Below, one piece after another: positions 61,305-64,000 of a stretch of 64,000 bases of DNA. A program made the translations under genes and the position numbers. Within the stretch, counting starts at the first letter, position 1. Each line of letters opens with the position of its first letter. The stretch comes from Onychostoma macrolepis (taxonomy: Eukaryota; Chordata; Actinopteri; Cypriniformes; Cyprinidae): contig NC_081173.1 of assembly GCF_012432095.1 (NCBI RefSeq), positions 2,992,550 through 3,056,549 of the forward strand, given 5' to 3'. The notes under the pieces were generated by a model. The model saw only the letters and a program-made list of their open reading frames with translations, was not told the origin of the DNA and ran no database searches.

Positions 61305-61530
61305 CTGCTAAACCATGTAGATTCCTCTGAAGTGTTCAGGATCATAGACTACCTTCCTGAGAGCCAGCAGTATTTGAGGCTCCAGGACCTTGAGCCACAC
61401 TGGGGTACCCCAGGGAACTGCCCTGGGCCCCTTTATTTTCATCCTATATGCAATGGATTTCCAGTATCCACCCCAGAGGCATTGGTGGTAGATTTCTTGA
61501 GCATCAGGAGACTAGTCATTATGCAGAGAG
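61305..61530 (+). pseudogene. LINE reverse-transcriptase fragment (L2/CR1-like)
   Basis: Frame 1 gives VFRIIDYLPESQQYLRLQD, the pre-catalytic RT segment. After a frameshift near 61395 a second frame gives TGVPQGTALGPFIFILY, the conserved GxPQG motif. Later 'ALVVDFLSIRR' resembles the K-T-K-E-x-V-V-D-F segment after the catalytic box. The catalytic YxDD box itself is missing: there is a deletion between the last two segments. An old, truncated, inactive copy. Confidence 0.75.
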
Positions 61531-62615
61531 AACACGTGGTCCAAACAGAAGACTGCAGTGGACAGACAAACACAACTGAAGTGTTGGAGAAAGGTGAGCG
61601 CAGACTCCTTTTCTTGAAGGACTTTCATTGTGTTTCTGAAGGTTAGAACAGAACTGAATATTTTCATCACCACCCAATAAAGTCCGCTTGAGTTTGTTTC
61701 AACAACTTTCATTACATCTGAAAATAAAAATCACATTCCACTCTTGTCAAAGACCATGAATCAGCCTGTACTACAGCTGTGAAAATACGGCTTCAAGAGC
61801 CATTTGTAAAGGAGTGTTTTGTTATAATTTGACGTTATTTCAAGGTCACGTTTATGTAATATTGAAAGCAATCTTACTTTATACTATATTATACCTGTAG
61901 CTAATTTTACATAATAATTACAAAAAATATTAAATTAACTATTTTATTAAATGAACTATTATTTATAAGCCTTTTTCCCTTCTGGGGCTTGAAATGGAGG
62001 ATTTTGGTCAATATTGATAATTAAACAATATTTTGCTGAATGTGTTTTTGTGCTGGCACCTTGGCTGGTTTAGTCCTGTCATGGATAAATAATGATGAAA
62101 ATAAAATCGCCAGTTGCTGGCAGTAAATCCCTGTTTTAACAAATAATTCATTGAATCATTCAAATCAAACGATTGTTCAAAACGGCTGATTCATTTATAA
62201 ACTAAACAAGTGAGTCCATCTGAATCGACCATTGAATCCCTGGCTCACTCGATTCATTCAAGGAATGTGTTACTATGCACTGTTCTGTTGTATAAAATTA
62301 ATAGCACATTTGTACATGCGCACATGTGCTGATATTCAGAAAAGTACATTGCTTGTGCAATGAATATCAAAACATAAAAAACTCATACATGATTATTTTT
62401 TCTTTCATTGCTTGAATTATAAGGACATTCTAACTGCATTCACATAGGCTTCATTGCGCAATGAATGCTTTTGCACTCTCAAGACTTGTTTTTGTTTGGT
62501 TTTTGTAAAGTCGATGGTTCTGCTATCATCTCTCAATCTCCCACAGACACACATATAGCACAATAATATTATGTCAGAGGAATGTCTTTAAATTATAATC
62601 AAGGAAACATCATAC
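61531..62615. other. Intronic DNA, no recognised feature
   Basis: AT-rich; 'gaatcatt/aatgattc'-like motifs recur at 62145-62270 without clear periodicity. Confidence 0.45.
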
Positions 62616-62963
62616 TGTCACTGTTGCCTTCTGTGGCAAAATGAGGAACAAGGAGACAATTGTAAACTCAAAGAAACAGTCTTTAATCTTCTCAAACTGG
62701 GGTAACACAAGACAGGAAGAGACACAGGAACAAAACATCAACGTTAATACCGGACGCTGGACAGTGGAAAACACAGGGTTTAAGCAACAGAAACTAAATG
62801 AGCTAATTAATCAAACACAGGTGGAACTGAATTACCTAAATGGGGACTTAACGGGAACAGGAACAGGAAAACCAAATATGGGCATAAGGGAACATGAGGG
62901 AGAACTAAGTCATGGGGAGCACAAAGACAGAAAACACACATAGACAGTCCTGAAGGCGTGACA
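62616..62963 (-). mobile_element. Solo LTR
   Basis: Reads on the minus strand TGTCACGCCTTCAGGACTGT ... GGCAACAGTGACA, with an ATTAAAGAC polyadenylation signal about 65 bp before the end. 348 bp with 5-bp inverted ends TGTCA/TGACA. Flanks catac and caaac agree at four of five positions, a decayed 5-bp duplication. No internal coding region adjoins it, so it is a recombined single LTR of a Ty3-like family by size and ends. Confidence 0.75.
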
Positions 62964-64000
62964 CAAACCTTCAGTTGTCTTCTTTTTAAAGAATTTCAAA
63001 AGTTGCCCTTGAACAGACTAATTGAAATCGAAAGACCAACATAAGGCGAAACACAAGGATAAACAACAGCGAAGAGAATAAAAGAAGTAAAATAAACAGT
63101 TGTGAATATTCAGTGGGTTTTGTAACAATCTGGCTGTGGCAGGCTGTTGTAATGAGTTTAGGAAGGACTTTGACTCTTTTCCAAACACTTGCCCAGTAGA
63201 TGATCATTTATCTTCTGTCCTCTTAACTACTTGCACATGACTGTGCCATCCCTGTCCCATTCCCAGCGGTCTTCTCTTGGCTCTCACTTATCTTTGTGGT
63301 TCTATCTTCCATCGTTTTAGCCGCCAAGTACAGCCGTGTTTTGCTAGCTGATTAGTTTAATTGTTTATTTGGTACCTCATTTGTGTTGCGTAATGTTCTT
63401 TTGTTCTCAGAGCACAGCTGCTCAGATAAATCAAATCAAATGTTCAATCAAATCATGGTAAACACTTTATATAAGCTCAACCACAGTGCCCTGGATGGAG
63501 TCGCTGTGGGAGCAGTCTTTCCGCCTGCACACATACTGCATACAGTATGCTCGTTAATGTGTCCCTTCAGTAGCTTGCCGTTCATGATCCAGCTCAGTGA
63601 GCCAAGAAACCTGACATGTTTTTTAACATGCTATGCCAATGGACGTAGCAAATCATTAAGACAGATTGAAGTCCCCCCCGCAGGTTTGAGTCATCAACAC
63701 ACCAACTTTATGTTTTAACATAATTATCAACAGGTTCGTGAATAACGTCCCCCAAACGTCCGATGTCCAAACGTTAACTGAATCTTTATTGAGAGCTTTT
63801 CAGGTTTTGTTTTGACAGGGATTTTAAAACGCGTGCGGTCCAATTCATGTCGAGATGCGTGAGCGAGTGCCTCTCGGAGATTCACCAGGGGTTTGTGCGA
63901 GACGTGAATGGCATTGTCAACATTCCTTGGTTTTCCAAGGCTTTTGTAAGACATGAAAATGACTTTTTCTGTTATTTGTGTTTGTGCTCCTGAGCTTGCC
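62964..64000. other. Intronic DNA to window end
   Basis: 63230-64000 is more balanced in composition and has open short frames, but no splice-bounded MAM peptide. 63730-63960 is CpG-richer than its surroundings; function unknown. Confidence 0.4.

Larger units (their letters stand above)
54669..64000 (+). other. ptpru: Intron downstream of the second MAM exon (5' part only)
   Basis: Begins with the donor gtgaga after a phase-0 exon. The next expected peptide, the last MAM strand with the fourth cysteine, was not found up to 64000. The intron is therefore at least 9.3 kb. It contains LTR, LINE and SINE debris. Confidence 0.8.

Noticed and set aside
63383..63954. Frames near the window end, considered as the next MAM exon
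   Set aside because: Neither contains the expected last MAM strand and cysteine, and no matching phase-0 acceptor was found.
1..64000. CRISPR array, operon, phage or bacterial gene cluster
   Set aside because: No regularly spaced identical repeats with unique spacers; spliced exons, SINEs and Tc1/hAT elements show an animal nuclear genome.

Overview
This window is intronic DNA of a teleost fish, most likely a cyprinid (carp, goldfish or zebrafish relative). It holds two exons of one gene. Both are on the + strand and encode most of the N-terminal MAM domain of a type IIB (R2B) receptor-type tyrosine phosphatase, best matching PTPRU. The fish assignment rests on base composition, very long AT-rich introns, and tRNA- and 5S-derived SINEs and short inverted-repeat elements of kinds I recognise from cyprinid genomes.

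Layout: positions 1-7065 are the end of an intron (probably intron 1). Exon 7066-7194 encodes the start of the MAM domain. A 47.2 kb intron (7195-54396) follows. Exon 54397-54668 encodes the middle of the MAM domain. The rest, to 64000, is the next intron. Splice sites are canonical and phases agree (1 / 1 / 0). The signal-peptide exon, the exon with the last MAM cysteine, and the Ig, fibronectin, transmembrane and phosphatase exons lie outside the window.

Nearly everything else I can name is transposon debris. It includes: a Tc1-type element with intact ends and a broken transposase; an 8-bp-TSD (hAT-type) element inserted into one unit of a tandem duplicated repeat; another 8-bp-TSD element carrying a nested TTAA-flanked element; TTAA-flanked piggyBac-type palindromic MITEs; tRNA-derived SINEs; a 5S rRNA-derived SINE; an LTR-bounded non-autonomous element with internal tandem repeats; a solo LTR; and a LINE reverse-transcriptase fragment. 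A very common dispersed repeat containing 'gatcaaaaatacag' occurs at least six times. Simple repeats (TG, TA, TTA, GAAA, AAAC-rich) are frequent.

Several stretches without recognised repeats and with more balanced composition (for example about 18.5-19.1, 20.5-21.3, 22.7-23.9, 27.3-28.1, 35.5-35.8, 43.7-44.3 and 46.1-46.6 kb) are the best places to look for conserved intronic regulatory elements, but single-sequence reading cannot prove it. I found no second protein-coding gene, functional RNA gene, CRISPR array or operon, and nothing I would call a new biological system. The interest lies in nested insertion histories and a long perfect hairpin.
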